This document shows, piece by piece, positions 1 through 8,169 of a stretch of DNA of 64,000 bases. The notes below the pieces were generated by a model. It searched no databases. It was not told the DNA's origin and saw only the letters and a list, made by a program, of their open reading frames with translations. The position numbers and the translations under genes are program-made. Positions within the stretch are counted from its first letter, which is position 1. Every line of letters starts with the position of its first letter. This DNA comes from an uncultured Clostridia bacterium (GTDB lineage Bacteria; Bacillota; Clostridia; Oscillospirales; CAG-382). The stretch covers positions 31,754 through 95,753 of the forward strand of contig CALWBE010000036.1 in assembly GCA_944375955.1 (NCBI GenBank), read 5' to 3'.

Positions 1-225
1 AAAAAAGACGTCATCGCGCAGCTTTTGATCTCCCATCCGGAAATTTCAAAAAATAACTCGGTTATGGTCGGAGACAGAAAACACGACATTCTCGGAGCAA
101 AAGCGCATAATATTCCCTGTATTACAGTACTATGGGGATATGGTTCCCAGCAGGAATTCTTGAAGTACGGCTCGCTTTTGTCTGTTGATTCCCCTGATAA
201 CCTTGCAAAAGTTTTGCTCAGCTAA
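1..225 (+). CDS. HAD-family hydrolase, C-terminal fragment
   Basis: This is the last 74 codons of a gene that starts before the window; the frame is open from base 1. The visible part contains the HAD motif IV region, VMVGDRKHDILGAKAHNI, in which the Asp residues bind Mg2+, followed by a glycine-rich LWGYG segment typical of phosphoglycolate phosphatase-like (Gph/PpaX) proteins. The reaction would be dephosphorylation of a small phosphorylated metabolite in the cytosol. Substrate cannot be told from this fragment, and the catalytic N-terminal DxD motif lies outside the window. Confidence 0.8.
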   Translation, partial: KKDVIAQLLISHPEISKNNSVMVGDRKHDILGAKAHNIPCITVLWGYGSQQEFLKYGSLLSVDSPDNLAKVLLS

Positions 226-251
226 TTCTTTTATGCAATAGGACCCATTGT

Positions 252-548
252 TCATAGTCCTGCTGCTTGAAGTAGATATGCCGCTGTAAAACTTATTACA
301 GATCCCGCGAAAAAACCATATAAAAACAATCTTTTTGAAAACTTTTTGCCTGACGAAAGACGTTCATATTTCCCGCTTCCGCCGCATGCCGCTTCGTTTA
401 TTATCCTGTTGGCTTCTTCTATAAAATCCCTTTCTGTACTGATATTGCATATTCCGCGGCGAGTTTTTAATACAAAATATGCTTCTTCAAAAAGATCGCT
501 TCCGGTATCTTTTAACATTATCATTCTTTTTGAACAACCTTTTATCAT
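252..548 (-). CDS. hypothetical protein with C-terminal membrane segment
   Basis: This is an open frame of 98 codons if translation starts at the ATG at 548, which sits 8 bases after an AGAGGA ribosome binding site; an upstream in-frame ATG at 569 lacks one. The first 70 residues are charged and soluble-looking with several Cys, followed by a basic stretch (KKFSKR) and one hydrophobic segment (LFLYGFFAGSVISFTAAYLL) at the C-terminus, suggesting a tail-anchored membrane protein. It converges with the phosphatase gene and is divergent from the TRIC gene. I do not recognise a family. Confidence 0.55.
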   Translation of the reverse strand: MIKGCSKRMIMLKDTGSDLFEEAYFVLKTRRGICNISTERDFIEEANRIINEAACGGSGKYERLSSGKKFSKRLFLYGFFAGSVISFTAAYLLQAAGL

Positions 549-654
549 CTTTAACGGTCCTCTTTTCATCTTTTTTGTTTTTTGGCTGCTTTTTTTCGTT
601 TTGGCATTATTTTCCCCGTTTTTAACTTTGTTTATTCATCTGAGGTGTTTATTT

Positions 655-1296
655 ATGGATATGGGCGAAATAATTTATAATACCGTAGTTCTTATAGGAA
701 CCGCAGCTTTTGCCGTGTCGGGAGCTATGAGTGCGGTAAGCCGTAAGCTTGATATGTTCGGAGTCGTTTTCGTTGGAGCTGTTACCGCTCTCGGCGGCGG
801 TGTTGTCCGCGATGTTCTTTTGGGAAGCCTCCCTCCCGTAATGTTCAGAAATTACAGTTATCTTATAACTGCTGTCTTTTTTTCACTTGCTGTTTTTTTC
901 TCAGCTTATTTCTTTAAGGAAAAATACAGCGCTTCCGCAGCTGCAATTGATAAGATAAACAATGTTTTTGATGCCGCCGGTCTCGGGCCTTTTACCGTGA
1001 TGGGAGTTGACGCTGCTATTGCTTCAGGCTTCGGCAGCAACTGCTTTTTCTGTATTTTCCTCGGTATGACCACCGGTATAGGAGGCGGTATCTTCCGGGA
1101 TATGCTGACAGCTTCTACTCCTTCGGTTTTAAAAAAACATGTCTATGCCGTCGCTTCGATCGCAGGAGCATGTCTGTATTATTTTTTGTATGTTTTCTCC
1201 TTTTCTTCAGCTTTATCTCTTATTTTCTCATCTCTGCTTGTCTTTCTGATAAGAATACTTGCTACTCATTATAAGTGGAATTTTCCTACAGCCTAA
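655..1296 (+). CDS. TRIC/UPF0126 family membrane channel
   Basis: The 213-residue product has seven hydrophobic segments and the two internally repeated glycine motifs of the UPF0126 (YadS/YicG) family: TALGGGVVRDVLLG near residue 45 and TGIGGGIFRDMLTA near residue 145. The family forms trimeric cation channels in the inner membrane; glycine uptake has also been proposed for some members. The ATG at 655 is chosen because TGAGGTG lies just upstream and the upstream extension of the open frame is antisense to the small gene at 252-548. There is no operon partner on the same strand within 200 bases. Confidence 0.88.
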   Translation: MDMGEIIYNTVVLIGTAAFAVSGAMSAVSRKLDMFGVVFVGAVTALGGGVVRDVLLGSLPPVMFRNYSYLITAVFFSLAVFFSAYFFKEKYSASAAAIDKINNVFDAAGLGPFTVMGVDAAIASGFGSNCFFCIFLGMTTGIGGGIFRDMLTASTPSVLKKHVYAVASIAGACLYYFLYVFSFSSALSLIFSSLLVFLIRILATHYKWNFPTA

Positions 1297-1369
1297 ACTG
1301 CTTTTAACTCTTTTTTTCATTTTAATTTTTTATTGCTGCTAAAAAACCCTCAAATTTCCTTAAAAGCTA

Positions 1370-1398
1370 TTGCATTTCATTTTTTTATGTGATATAAT
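1370..1398 (+). promoter_or_regulatory. sigma-A type promoter of secG
   Basis: TTGCAT at 1370-1375 and TATAAT at 1393-1398 are separated by exactly 17 bases. The transcript would have an untranslated leader of about 100 bases before the secG start. Confidence 0.7.
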
Positions 1399-1505
1399 AT
1401 ATGAGCTGATTCTCTGGTTTTACGGAATTTTTTGTATTTAGTTTATTTCGGACGGAACTTTATCCGTGCCGCAGGATTTTTAATTTTTTGGAGGTCTAAC
1501 CTATC

Positions 1506-2081
1506 GTGAACACAATCAATATCGTACTTGGAATACTTTTACTTGTTATGGCGGTTTTCCTTGTTATCACTATTTTGCTTCAGAGCAGCAAGGATCACAG
1601 AATATCCGGAACTATTATGGGCAGCGCTGAAACCTTCTTCGGCAAGCAAAAAGGAAAGACTATCGACGGTGTGCTCAATAAGCTTACAGCTGTTGTCTGC
1701 ATTCTTTTCTTCGTAAGCGTGCTTGCAATGTATGTTACGAGCGATAATACAAATAAGGTCAGCATTCCCGATAACAGCGGCAATTTAGTCACCGACGGAC
1801 AAGACAATGATATATCCGCAGATGCCGATACCGATGCTGATGCAAATGCTGACGCTGACGCTAATGCTGATGCTGATGCAAACACTGACGCTGACGCTAA
1901 TGCTGACGCTGACGCTAATGCTGACGTAAACACCGACGCTGACGCTAATGCTGACGCTGACGCTAATGCTGATGCAAATACTGACGCTGACGCTAATGCT
2001 GACGTAAACACTAACGCTGATGCAAATGCAAATGCAAATGCTAACACTGAAGCAGAAACAAATAATACTGCTGCAGAATAA
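1506..2081 (+). CDS. secG: SecG translocase subunit with long acidic repeat tail
   Basis: SecG is the small subunit of the SecYEG protein-conducting channel. The first ~80 residues fit the family: membrane segment 1 at about residues 5-24, the cytosolic loop with [21 protein letters not shown] and [13 protein letters not shown], and membrane segment 2 at about 58-76. Normal SecG ends here, but this protein continues for another ~110 residues of almost pure Asp/Ala/Asn repeats. By known SecG topology (both termini outside) the tail would be extracytoplasmic. The start is GTG with GGAGG about 10 bases upstream. A terminator follows directly. The usual neighbours (rnr, smpB) are absent. Confidence 0.92.
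   Translation: MNTINIVLGILLLVMAVFLVITILLQSSKDHRISGTIMGSAETFFGKQKGKTIDGVLNKLTAVVCILFFVSVLAMYVTSDNTNKVSIPDNSGNLVTDGQDNDISADADTDADANADADANADADANTDADANADADANADVNTDADANADADANADANTDADANADVNTNADANANANANTEAETNNTAAE
1819..2049 (+). repeat. hexanucleotide-based repeat coding the SecG tail
   Basis: The DNA consists of imperfect 6-base units such as GCTGAC, GCTGAT, GCTAAT and GCAAAT arranged in higher-order blocks, encoding (D/N)-A dipeptides. Because the unit is a multiple of three, copy-number change would lengthen or shorten the tail without a frameshift. Confidence 0.9.
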
Positions 2082-2100
2082 GATAATTATTTAAAATAAG

Positions 2101-2131
2101 ACTGCCGGAATTATCCGGCAGTTTTTTTTTC
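2101..2131 (+). terminator. rho-independent terminator of secG
   Basis: ACTGCCGGA (2101-2109) pairs with TCCGGCAGT (2114-2122) across a four-base loop and is followed by a run of T. Confidence 0.93.
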
Positions 2132-2286
2132 GCAAAAAATTTCTGTATTAAAAAATACTACATAAACACAAAAAATAATACTTTTTATTAAAATTAAAAA
2201 AAGCTTAATTTTTTACATTAGCATCTTAATAACAACAATTTTTTCTTTTATAATACAAAATAATTAAATATGTTAGACAAAACATA

Positions 2287-2315
2287 TTGACCGCGTTACA
2301 AAAAAAATGTATAAT
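2287..2315 (+). promoter_or_regulatory. promoter of the degenerate LytM gene
   Basis: TTGACC at 2287-2292 and TATAAT at 2310-2315 have a 17-base spacer, about 60 bases upstream of the chosen start. The AT-rich stretch before it (2132-2286) holds no other feature that I can identify. Confidence 0.65.
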
Positions 2316-2377
2316 ATTATTTGTAGAGTTATAGTCGCATGATTTTTATATAACCTTTGATGAAAGGAATTTTTGCC

Positions 2378-4057
2378 ATGCTGAAAAAATCCACTTATAT
2401 TATGCTTAGCCTGCTTTTGTGTATCCCTCTGATATTTATAATATATTTTTCACTCGCTATTGATACCGAAAAACCTACCCAGTCATCTTTGCTGGGACTT
2501 ACGGTTACAAGCAGGGACGGATTTAAATTTACTTACACTGAACAGGAAGATCTTTCGGTTTATCTTTCTGTCATTTCAAATTCAAAGAAAACCGAAAATC
2601 CGGTGCGCGACCTGTCTGCAGTGAATCCGACAGTTGTAACGCATACTGAAAAAGACGCCGAATCAAACTATAATTATTATATGTCATTAGATACGGAGGC
2701 ATGTTATTTTTCAGATACAAAGGGCAGTTATTATCAGATAGACAGCCGCGATGCTGCTTTGCTTGCCGCAAGACCGGAATTTTCATATCTGTATGAAAAT
2801 TATACGGTTCCTACTCTTACTGTTTCATCTCCCGGCGGCAACTATTCTTTAGGAGCAAAGGAAGGCGCTGAATGGAAATTCAAACGCGCCGGAGAATTTG
2901 CCGACGGATTTGTAACCGAAACAGAAGATCCCGGAACCATTGCCTTTAAAAAAGATGATTCTTTGTCACTTAGTTTTTCAACGCTACCGACCAAATGTAC
3001 GCTTACCGTTTATAACGGCGCGATAACTCTGCATTCTGCAGAATGGGCTTCTTTTGAGGACGGCGATGATATATCCTCTAAGCTTTTGTCCTCTCTTAAC
3101 AATAAAATTTCCTATACCGCGGATACTCCGCTGACATGTGAAATTTCAGCCGAATGGGTAGACAGCGGAAGCAGTAATTGCTATGGAACTGCATCTTACA
3201 CAGCAAATCTTCTTTTTGACGTTCCAGTATCATGCGAAACGGTAGATGCAAGATTGTCGCCCGGTGAATTTACCTTCTTAAAGCTTTACAATCTCAACGA
3301 CGATCAAACCGTTACGCTTGTTTCGGACGATCCGGCGTTTACGCTGCCCGAATCGAGAGTTCATAAAATCGACGATATGACTTTCGTATTTCTGCCGATC
3401 GATCTGTCCTCTGCTGCCGGCACATACAATGTAAGAGTTGTCGCGGGAGACGAAGAAACTTCTTTCAAAATTACCGTCAACAGTAAAAATTTCCCGTCAG
3501 CTACCATCGGTCAGATTCATGGTATGGCAGGATATGATTCATCTAAAAATGAATTTACATCGCTTATTTCACGTCTTACAGCACAAAGCGTAAACGAGCA
3601 CTTATGGAATGACGCTAAAGTTTCTGGAAGCGACAACAAGTATAAGTTTGTTGCTCCTATTGCAGACGCCGCAGTAGGATCTCCTGCTTTCGGCACTAAA
3701 ATAACAGAGGATCCCAATCTTCTTTCTTCCACTCCTTATATTCAGACCGGTATATTGCTCGAAGCCGCAGAAGGTACTGATGTTCATGCTACCGCTTCCG
3801 GAAATGTTATATATGTGGGTGAACTTTCATATTCAGGCAAGATGGTAGTTATAGACCACGGTTTCGGCATGCTTTCGGTATATGAAAATCTTTCCGAAAT
3901 CTCAGTAAACACCGGAGATTCGGTTGAAATGAACTCTGTTATCGGAAAAACCGGAAAAACCGGATATATCTTTAATGCAGGTACTCGCTTCTCTCTCTGC
4001 CTTGAAGGTGTATTTATAAATCCTGCTACAAACTATAATTACGGAATTTCCTATTAA
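2378..4057 (+). CDS. membrane-anchored protein with degenerate LytM/M23 domain
   Basis: The protein has an N-terminal signal anchor (about residues 6-28), a long Ser/Thr-rich extracytoplasmic region without recognised domain, and a C-terminal LytM fold (about residues 465-555). The fold is shown by GTDVHATASGNVIYVG, VVIDHGFGMLSVYENL, GDSVEMNSVIGKTGKTG. The zinc ligands of active M23 endopeptidases are replaced: the H-x3-D region reads TGILL and the HLH motif reads RFSLCLE. It should therefore be non-catalytic and act as a binding or scaffold domain, in the manner of SpoIIQ-like proteins. The ATG at 2378 is preferred since AAAGGA precedes it by 9 bases; an upstream ATG lacks one. Confidence 0.7.
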   Translation: MLKKSTYIMLSLLLCIPLIFIIYFSLAIDTEKPTQSSLLGLTVTSRDGFKFTYTEQEDLSVYLSVISNSKKTENPVRDLSAVNPTVVTHTEKDAESNYNYYMSLDTEACYFSDTKGSYYQIDSRDAALLAARPEFSYLYENYTVPTLTVSSPGGNYSLGAKEGAEWKFKRAGEFADGFVTETEDPGTIAFKKDDSLSLSFSTLPTKCTLTVYNGAITLHSAEWASFEDGDDISSKLLSSLNNKISYTADTPLTCEISAEWVDSGSSNCYGTASYTANLLFDVPVSCETVDARLSPGEFTFLKLYNLNDDQTVTLVSDDPAFTLPESRVHKIDDMTFVFLPIDLSSAAGTYNVRVVAGDEETSFKITVNSKNFPSATIGQIHGMAGYDSSKNEFTSLISRLTAQSVNEHLWNDAKVSGSDNKYKFVAPIADAAVGSPAFGTKITEDPNLLSSTPYIQTGILLEAAEGTDVHATASGNVIYVGELSYSGKMVVIDHGFGMLSVYENLSEISVNTGDSVEMNSVIGKTGKTGYIFNAGTRFSLCLEGVFINPATNYNYGISY

Positions 4058-4139
4058 TATAAAAAGCTCAATTCTGATTTTTTAAAAAAATTACCGTATA
4101 TTCAGGTTTTTAAATAAGCTAAAAATTTTAATTATAAAA

Positions 4140-4176
4140 AAAGACAGTCTTAAAAATTAAAGGCTGTCTTTTTTTG
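4140..4176 (+). terminator. terminator after the LytM gene
   Basis: AAGACAG (4141-4147) pairs with CTGTCTT (4164-4170), followed by a T run. The loop is AT-rich. Confidence 0.8.
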
Positions 4177-4249
4177 AAATTTTTTCTATATTTGGAAAAT
4201 TTTTCATAGGAACTTGATTTAATTATTATTCGTCAAAATATTCAGCTTA

Positions 4250-4285
4250 TAAAAAATATCCTCCGTTATTTTTATTAAACGGAGG
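4250..4285 (-). terminator. terminator of nrdR
   Basis: CCTCCGTT (4260-4267) pairs with AACGGAGG (4278-4285); on the minus strand the hairpin is followed by a T-rich tract. It lies 35 bases past the nrdR stop. Confidence 0.8.
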
Positions 4286-4320
4286 AAGCCTTTTATTCGG
4301 TTTTTTTATTCTGCGTCAAT

Positions 4321-4782
4321 TTATTTTTTCCCGTCGTCAAGAAGCTTTTTAAGCTCTTCCATAAAGGTATTGATATCCTTAAATTGACGGTATACCGAAG
4401 CAAAACGCACATATGCCACCTCGTCGAGATCTTTGAGTTTTTCCATGACGAGTTCTCCAATCTCGGAAGAAGGCACTTCACTGCGCATTGTGCTCTGAAG
4501 ATACATTTCTGTTTCGTTTACTATGTTTTCAATCTGCTTTACGGATACCGGTCTTTTCTCACACGCCCGGATCATTCCTTTAATAAGTTTTGTCCGGTCA
4601 AAAATTTCACGTGTTCCGTTCTTTTTTACTACAACAAAATTCATATTTTCTATCGTTTCAAATGTTGTAAATCTTTTCTGACACGACAAACATTCGCGGC
4701 GGCGGCGTATACTGGTTCCGTCTGATGAAGGACGCGAATCAAGAACTTTACTTTCAAGATTTCCGCATGCAGGGCATTTCAT
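4321..4782 (-). CDS. nrdR: transcriptional repressor NrdR
   Basis: NrdR is the ATP/dATP-sensing repressor of ribonucleotide reductase genes. The 153-residue product matches the family length and layout: an N-terminal zinc ribbon with CPAC (residues 3-6) and CLSC (31-34) around DSRPSSDGTSIRRRRE, then the ATP-cone domain beginning at VVVKKNGTREIFDRTKLIKGM. The start ATG has AGGAGG 11 bases upstream. No ribonucleotide reductase gene is in the window. Confidence 0.97.
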   Translation of the reverse strand: MKCPACGNLESKVLDSRPSSDGTSIRRRRECLSCQKRFTTFETIENMNFVVVKKNGTREIFDRTKLIKGMIRACEKRPVSVKQIENIVNETEMYLQSTMRSEVPSSEIGELVMEKLKDLDEVAYVRFASVYRQFKDINTFMEELKKLLDDGKK

Positions 4783-4853
4783 TTGCTTTTTCTGCCTCCT
4801 TTCAATTGTTGCTTTTATTTATTGCACACTTAAGTTAAATAAGTTTTGCAAAA

Positions 4854-5672
4854 TCATCTATATATTTTCGCCGTTTTGCAAAACACAGCTTCTGTTTTTG
4901 CGATACAGCGGCAAAGATCTTCTTTACCGCTGAAATTTGTGCGGTATACTTCCAAAATATAATCTCCGCTGTAATTTATCTTATCAAGTTTATTTTTCAC
5001 ATCCAAAAAATCAATGTTTCCTTCAAAAGGCAAACAGCATTCATGTTCGCCGTAATCGTTTATGTGAATATGGCACAGCCGATCACCCATGGCTGTAATT
5101 ATATCACCATAATCCTGCCTTGCACGGACAGCCTGCTTTAAATCAAAGGTATATTTTAGATCGGGAACAAGCCTGCGCAGTTTTTTTATATGCTCTGCAC
5201 TGTGGCTGCGATGATTATTTACATTTTCCTGAGTAAATACAAGCCCAAACTGTTTTGCCGTTTCTATAAGACGTCCGTAACTTTCACATATACAGTCATC
5301 ATCCGCAAGACCTCTTGAAAATGTCGGTGTATTTCTCTCGCCGTGAAACACAAAATATTTAGCTCCTAAATAGGATGCGCCTTCAAAGAAACGCTTGTAC
5401 ATTTCTATCCCGTCGGCAACTCTTTCTTTATATTCCGAAAAAAACAAAAGACTTTCAAATGCCGACGTATACGGATGAAATGAAATTATCTCGGTAGAAT
5501 GCGCTTTTGCTTCGGCAACATACCGGTCAAGATTCTCCTTTTTTATCTCATCAAGAGAATTCATAAATATCTCAGTTACCGGAACATTTGCAGACAGTAC
5601 GTCGAGAAATGACAGATATGTATCCTGCGGATAATAGCAGGCAGTAGATATTCCGACACGTGACAAATTCAT
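4854..5672 (-). CDS. AP endonuclease 2 / xylose isomerase-like TIM-barrel protein
   Basis: The 272-residue protein has the features of the sugar-phosphate isomerase/EndoIV TIM-barrel superfamily: EIISFHPYTS, YFVFHGER, VFTQENVNN, YTFDLKQAVRA, LCHIHINDYGEH and YILEVYR supply the His, Glu and Asp positions that hold divalent metals in this fold. It may isomerise or epimerise a sugar, but the substrate is unknown. ATG at 5672 is chosen because AAAGAG precedes it; a GTG two codons upstream would be too close to that site. It is transcribed towards nrdR. Confidence 0.7.
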   Translation of the reverse strand: MNLSRVGISTACYYPQDTYLSFLDVLSANVPVTEIFMNSLDEIKKENLDRYVAEAKAHSTEIISFHPYTSAFESLLFFSEYKERVADGIEMYKRFFEGASYLGAKYFVFHGERNTPTFSRGLADDDCICESYGRLIETAKQFGLVFTQENVNNHRSHSAEHIKKLRRLVPDLKYTFDLKQAVRARQDYGDIITAMGDRLCHIHINDYGEHECCLPFEGNIDFLDVKNKLDKINYSGDYILEVYRTNFSGKEDLCRCIAKTEAVFCKTAKIYR

Positions 5673-5733
5673 ATTCACTCTTTTCTATAAAAACATTTAA
5701 CTTTTTAATTCTAAATTCGTCAGGAGCGTAGCT

Positions 5734-5985
5734 ATGAAACGTTTGTTATCAAAATTAAACAACATTGGCGATCTGCCTATACTTTTTACAAGGCGCTTTC
5801 TTCAGCTTATTTTTTTTACTGCCGCCGTACTTATACTATATTACATAATTTTAGACAGCAAAGATTGTCTTGATCTCCGTGAAAGTTTGCGTATACGTAT
5901 GTCTATTGAATATATTGCGTGTTCTTTGATGCTTTGTCCTGCTTTTGGGCTTCTTATGGATCTTATTATTAAAAAATACAAATAG
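5734..5985 (+). CDS. small membrane protein of unknown function
   Basis: This 83-residue gene has CAGGAG 9 bases before its ATG. It encodes two hydrophobic segments (about residues 19-41 and 57-77) separated by a short charged loop, DSKDCLDLRESLRIR, with a basic C-terminus KKYK. It is the only plus-strand gene between 4.3 and 37 kb, sandwiched between two minus-strand genes. I do not recognise the family. Confidence 0.6.
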   Translation: MKRLLSKLNNIGDLPILFTRRFLQLIFFTAAVLILYYIILDSKDCLDLRESLRIRMSIEYIACSLMLCPAFGLLMDLIIKKYK

Positions 5986-6005
5986 TTTTATAATTCTTTA
6001 TAAAA

Positions 6006-7166
6006 TTATTTTTTATATCTTCCGCACAGCAAAAATATCATGTTCTCTATAAGCAGATATTTATTCACCGGAGATGTTTTCAGCTTTATATCATATTCGG
6101 CAACGATATGCACAAGTTTTTTGCACGGATTTTCTCCGTCTTCCGAAATACCCCGGTCATATATTGATGACAGATATTTCAAATCATTTTTTACGGCAAA
6201 ATCACGTATCCCGGTTTTTGCCGATATCTCTGCCGCTCCCATTCCGCGCCTTTTATAATAATCGACAGAATAAAGCTCGCTTATCTTATTGGAGATTGCT
6301 CCGAAAATATACGTTTCCGGCATTTTATCCGCTTCGAGACGGACTAAAGCTTTCATGGCGCGTGAATAATCCCCTTCCGCCACTCCTTTTGCTACTTCGT
6401 CAAGCCGCGCTTCGGTATTTTTTATACATATAAAATCAATATCCTCATTATAAACCGCAGGCAGCTTTTTATATGCCGCATATGCGCACAGCTTTTCTAT
6501 CTCGGATAAAAGCGTGCACATATCGTTTCCGACTGTTTCAATAAAATAATCCACACTTTGAGCGTCTATAACGCATTTTCCCGCTTCAAAATGTTTTTTT
6601 ACCCATCTTTTAAGCTGTGGACTCGAAGGCGCTTCCCGGCAAAATTCCACATCGAGAATTCCTTCGGTTTTAGACAAAATCTTTATGCTTTTTGAATATT
6701 CCGCTTCTTTTTTCGGATTGTTTGTATAATAAAATATTACGCATACGTCCGAACCTATTTTTCTGCAAAGATTTTCAAAGCTGTTTTTTTCTTTTTCCGT
6801 AAGCTTATATACCGGCGCTTCCTGCAATTTTATAACTCGTATAGCCTCACGCTTCTTGTCAGATAAAGCTGATCCGTCATCAAAAAAGCTTCCGCTGTAA
6901 TCTACTGCCGGTGCGGCAGTCATTGCGTCAGCAAGTTTTTCATAGCTGAAATCCTCGCTGTTTATTACGGTTATATTTGAATCCGAATCTATTGCAGCTT
7001 TGCAAAGCTCGGAATAATAAAACCGCTTCATATACTCCTCTTCGCCTCGGAATATGTATATGCCCGAAGGCTTTTTTTCTTTTATGCGCGCTTTTATAAC
7101 CCCAAGGTTTTCCGATTCTGCCGCAGTTTTCTTTTTTGAATAATATCCTGTGCCGTTATATGCCAT
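6006..7166 (-). CDS. holA: DNA polymerase III delta subunit
   Basis: HolA opens the sliding clamp within the clamp-loader complex. The 386-residue product shows the delta pattern: IYIFRGEEEYMKRFYYSEL near residue 35 (degenerate P-loop region without a Walker Lys), DVCVIFYYTNNPKK in the middle, the LKRWVKKHF segment and VGNDMCTLLSEIEKLCAYA typical of domain II/III, and a helical C-terminus with ILIAEYDIKLKTS-like sequence. It carries an unusual ~20-residue Ser/Lys/Tyr-rich N-terminus. Its partner holB is at 24 kb in the same window. Confidence 0.9.
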   Translation of the reverse strand: MAYNGTGYYSKKKTAAESENLGVIKARIKEKKPSGIYIFRGEEEYMKRFYYSELCKAAIDSDSNITVINSEDFSYEKLADAMTAAPAVDYSGSFFDDGSALSDKKREAIRVIKLQEAPVYKLTEKEKNSFENLCRKIGSDVCVIFYYTNNPKKEAEYSKSIKILSKTEGILDVEFCREAPSSPQLKRWVKKHFEAGKCVIDAQSVDYFIETVGNDMCTLLSEIEKLCAYAAYKKLPAVYNEDIDFICIKNTEARLDEVAKGVAEGDYSRAMKALVRLEADKMPETYIFGAISNKISELYSVDYYKRRGMGAAEISAKTGIRDFAVKNDLKYLSSIYDRGISEDGENPCKKLVHIVAEYDIKLKTSPVNKYLLIENMIFLLCGRYKK

Positions 7167-7181
7167 AGCTATTCCGTTTTA

Positions 7182-7730
7182 TCAGTGAAAAAACAGCGGC
7201 AGCTTTTCAAGATAAACTATATCGTCTCTGTCGGCAGCTTCCCCTTCGGCAAGAATAGCCGCTCTGCCGCATATTATTCCGCCCGCGGTTTCTATAAGCT
7301 TTTCAAGCGCAGATAAAGATTCTCCCGTACTTATTACATCATCTACAAGAAGTATCCTTTTTCCTTTTATCATCGCCGCATCGTTTCCGTCAAGATAAAG
7401 CGTCTGATTCTTTTTTGTCGTTATAGAATGAACTTCTGCCGATATCGGATCGCACATATATACCTTTAAGCCCTTGCGCGCTACAAAATGCTTTTTCTCT
7501 CCAAGCTGACGCGCCATTTCATGTATAAGCGGTATGCCTTTTGCTTCCGCTGTGATCATATAATCATGCTCCGGTATCTTTTTTATAAGCTCTCTCGCGC
7601 ATGCTTCGGTAAGCTCTACGTCTCCGAATATAACAAAACCGGCAATATCAAGATTTTCATTTACCGCGCATATGGGAAGATCTCTTTCGAGTCCCGCTAC
7701 TTTCAGTTTATAATATCGCCTTTCGCTCAT
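7182..7730 (-). CDS. adenine phosphoribosyltransferase-like protein
   Basis: This is a type I phosphoribosyltransferase of 182 residues. The PRPP-binding motif RILLVDDVISTGES lies near residues 124-137, and MITAEAKGIPLIHEMARQL near residue 56 corresponds to the PPi-loop region of Apt/Xpt proteins. It would transfer ribose-5-phosphate from PRPP to a purine base for salvage. The sequence is more divergent than standard Apt, so the base is uncertain. It starts 16 bases upstream of holA with a GGAGGG site, suggesting co-transcription from the HIT gene onwards. Confidence 0.8.
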   Translation of the reverse strand: MSERRYYKLKVAGLERDLPICAVNENLDIAGFVIFGDVELTEACARELIKKIPEHDYMITAEAKGIPLIHEMARQLGEKKHFVARKGLKVYMCDPISAEVHSITTKKNQTLYLDGNDAAMIKGKRILLVDDVISTGESLSALEKLIETAGGIICGRAAILAEGEAADRDDIVYLEKLPLFFH

Positions 7731-7789
7731 TGCTGTAAAACCCTCCGTAATTTAACAGGTTTTTTATTTTTTATGAAAATCAATTATTT

Positions 7790-8128
7790 TCAACCCATAT
7801 TTTCGGGCAGTGATTTTCCGCCGAGTATATGAAAATGCAAATGCTTTACCGACTGCTTTGCGTCATCTCCGCAGTTTGTTATAACGCGGTATCCGTTTGT
7901 ACAGCCGCATTTCTTCGCAATTTCAGGTATATTTTCAAAAATATGTGCGACAACTGCCGAATTCTGCGCCGTTATCCCGTCGCATGACGGTATATGTTCT
8001 TTAGGAATTACAAGCACATGTACCGGCGCCATCGGATTTATATCTTTAAAAGCTAATATTTTTTCATCTTCATATACCTTTGTTGAGGGAATCTCGCCTT
8101 TTATTATTTTACAGAAAATGCAGTCCAT
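7790..8128 (-). CDS. HIT-family nucleotide hydrolase
   Basis: The 112-residue product contains the CIFCKIIKGEIPS N-terminus and the histidine triad HLHFHILGG near residue 98, diagnostic of Hint/PKCI-type HIT proteins. These hydrolyse AMP-lysine or nucleoside phosphoramidates. The catalytic His is the middle residue of the triad. The RBS is AAAGGAC before the ATG. It lies between alaS and the phosphoribosyltransferase, all in one direction. Alanyl-tRNA synthetase and Hint proteins are frequent neighbours in Clostridia and may cooperate in removing misformed aminoacyl-AMP. Confidence 0.95.
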   Translation of the reverse strand: MDCIFCKIIKGEIPSTKVYEDEKILAFKDINPMAPVHVLVIPKEHIPSCDGITAQNSAVVAHIFENIPEIAKKCGCTNGYRVITNCGDDAKQSVKHLHFHILGGKSLPENMG

Positions 8129-8169
8129 TTTTTTCTGTCCTTTCTAAGTATATTATAAAAGTTTTTTAA

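Noticed and set aside
346..654. N-terminal extension of the TRIC gene to base 346
   Set aside because: The extension overlaps a minus-strand gene with an RBS and the ATG at 655 has its own TGAGGTG and gives the normal family length.
1595..2047. Minus-strand frame opposite the SecG tail, Ala/Ser/Phe-rich
   Set aside because: It is the reverse reading of the hexanucleotide repeat, which keeps several frames open, so it does not indicate a gene.
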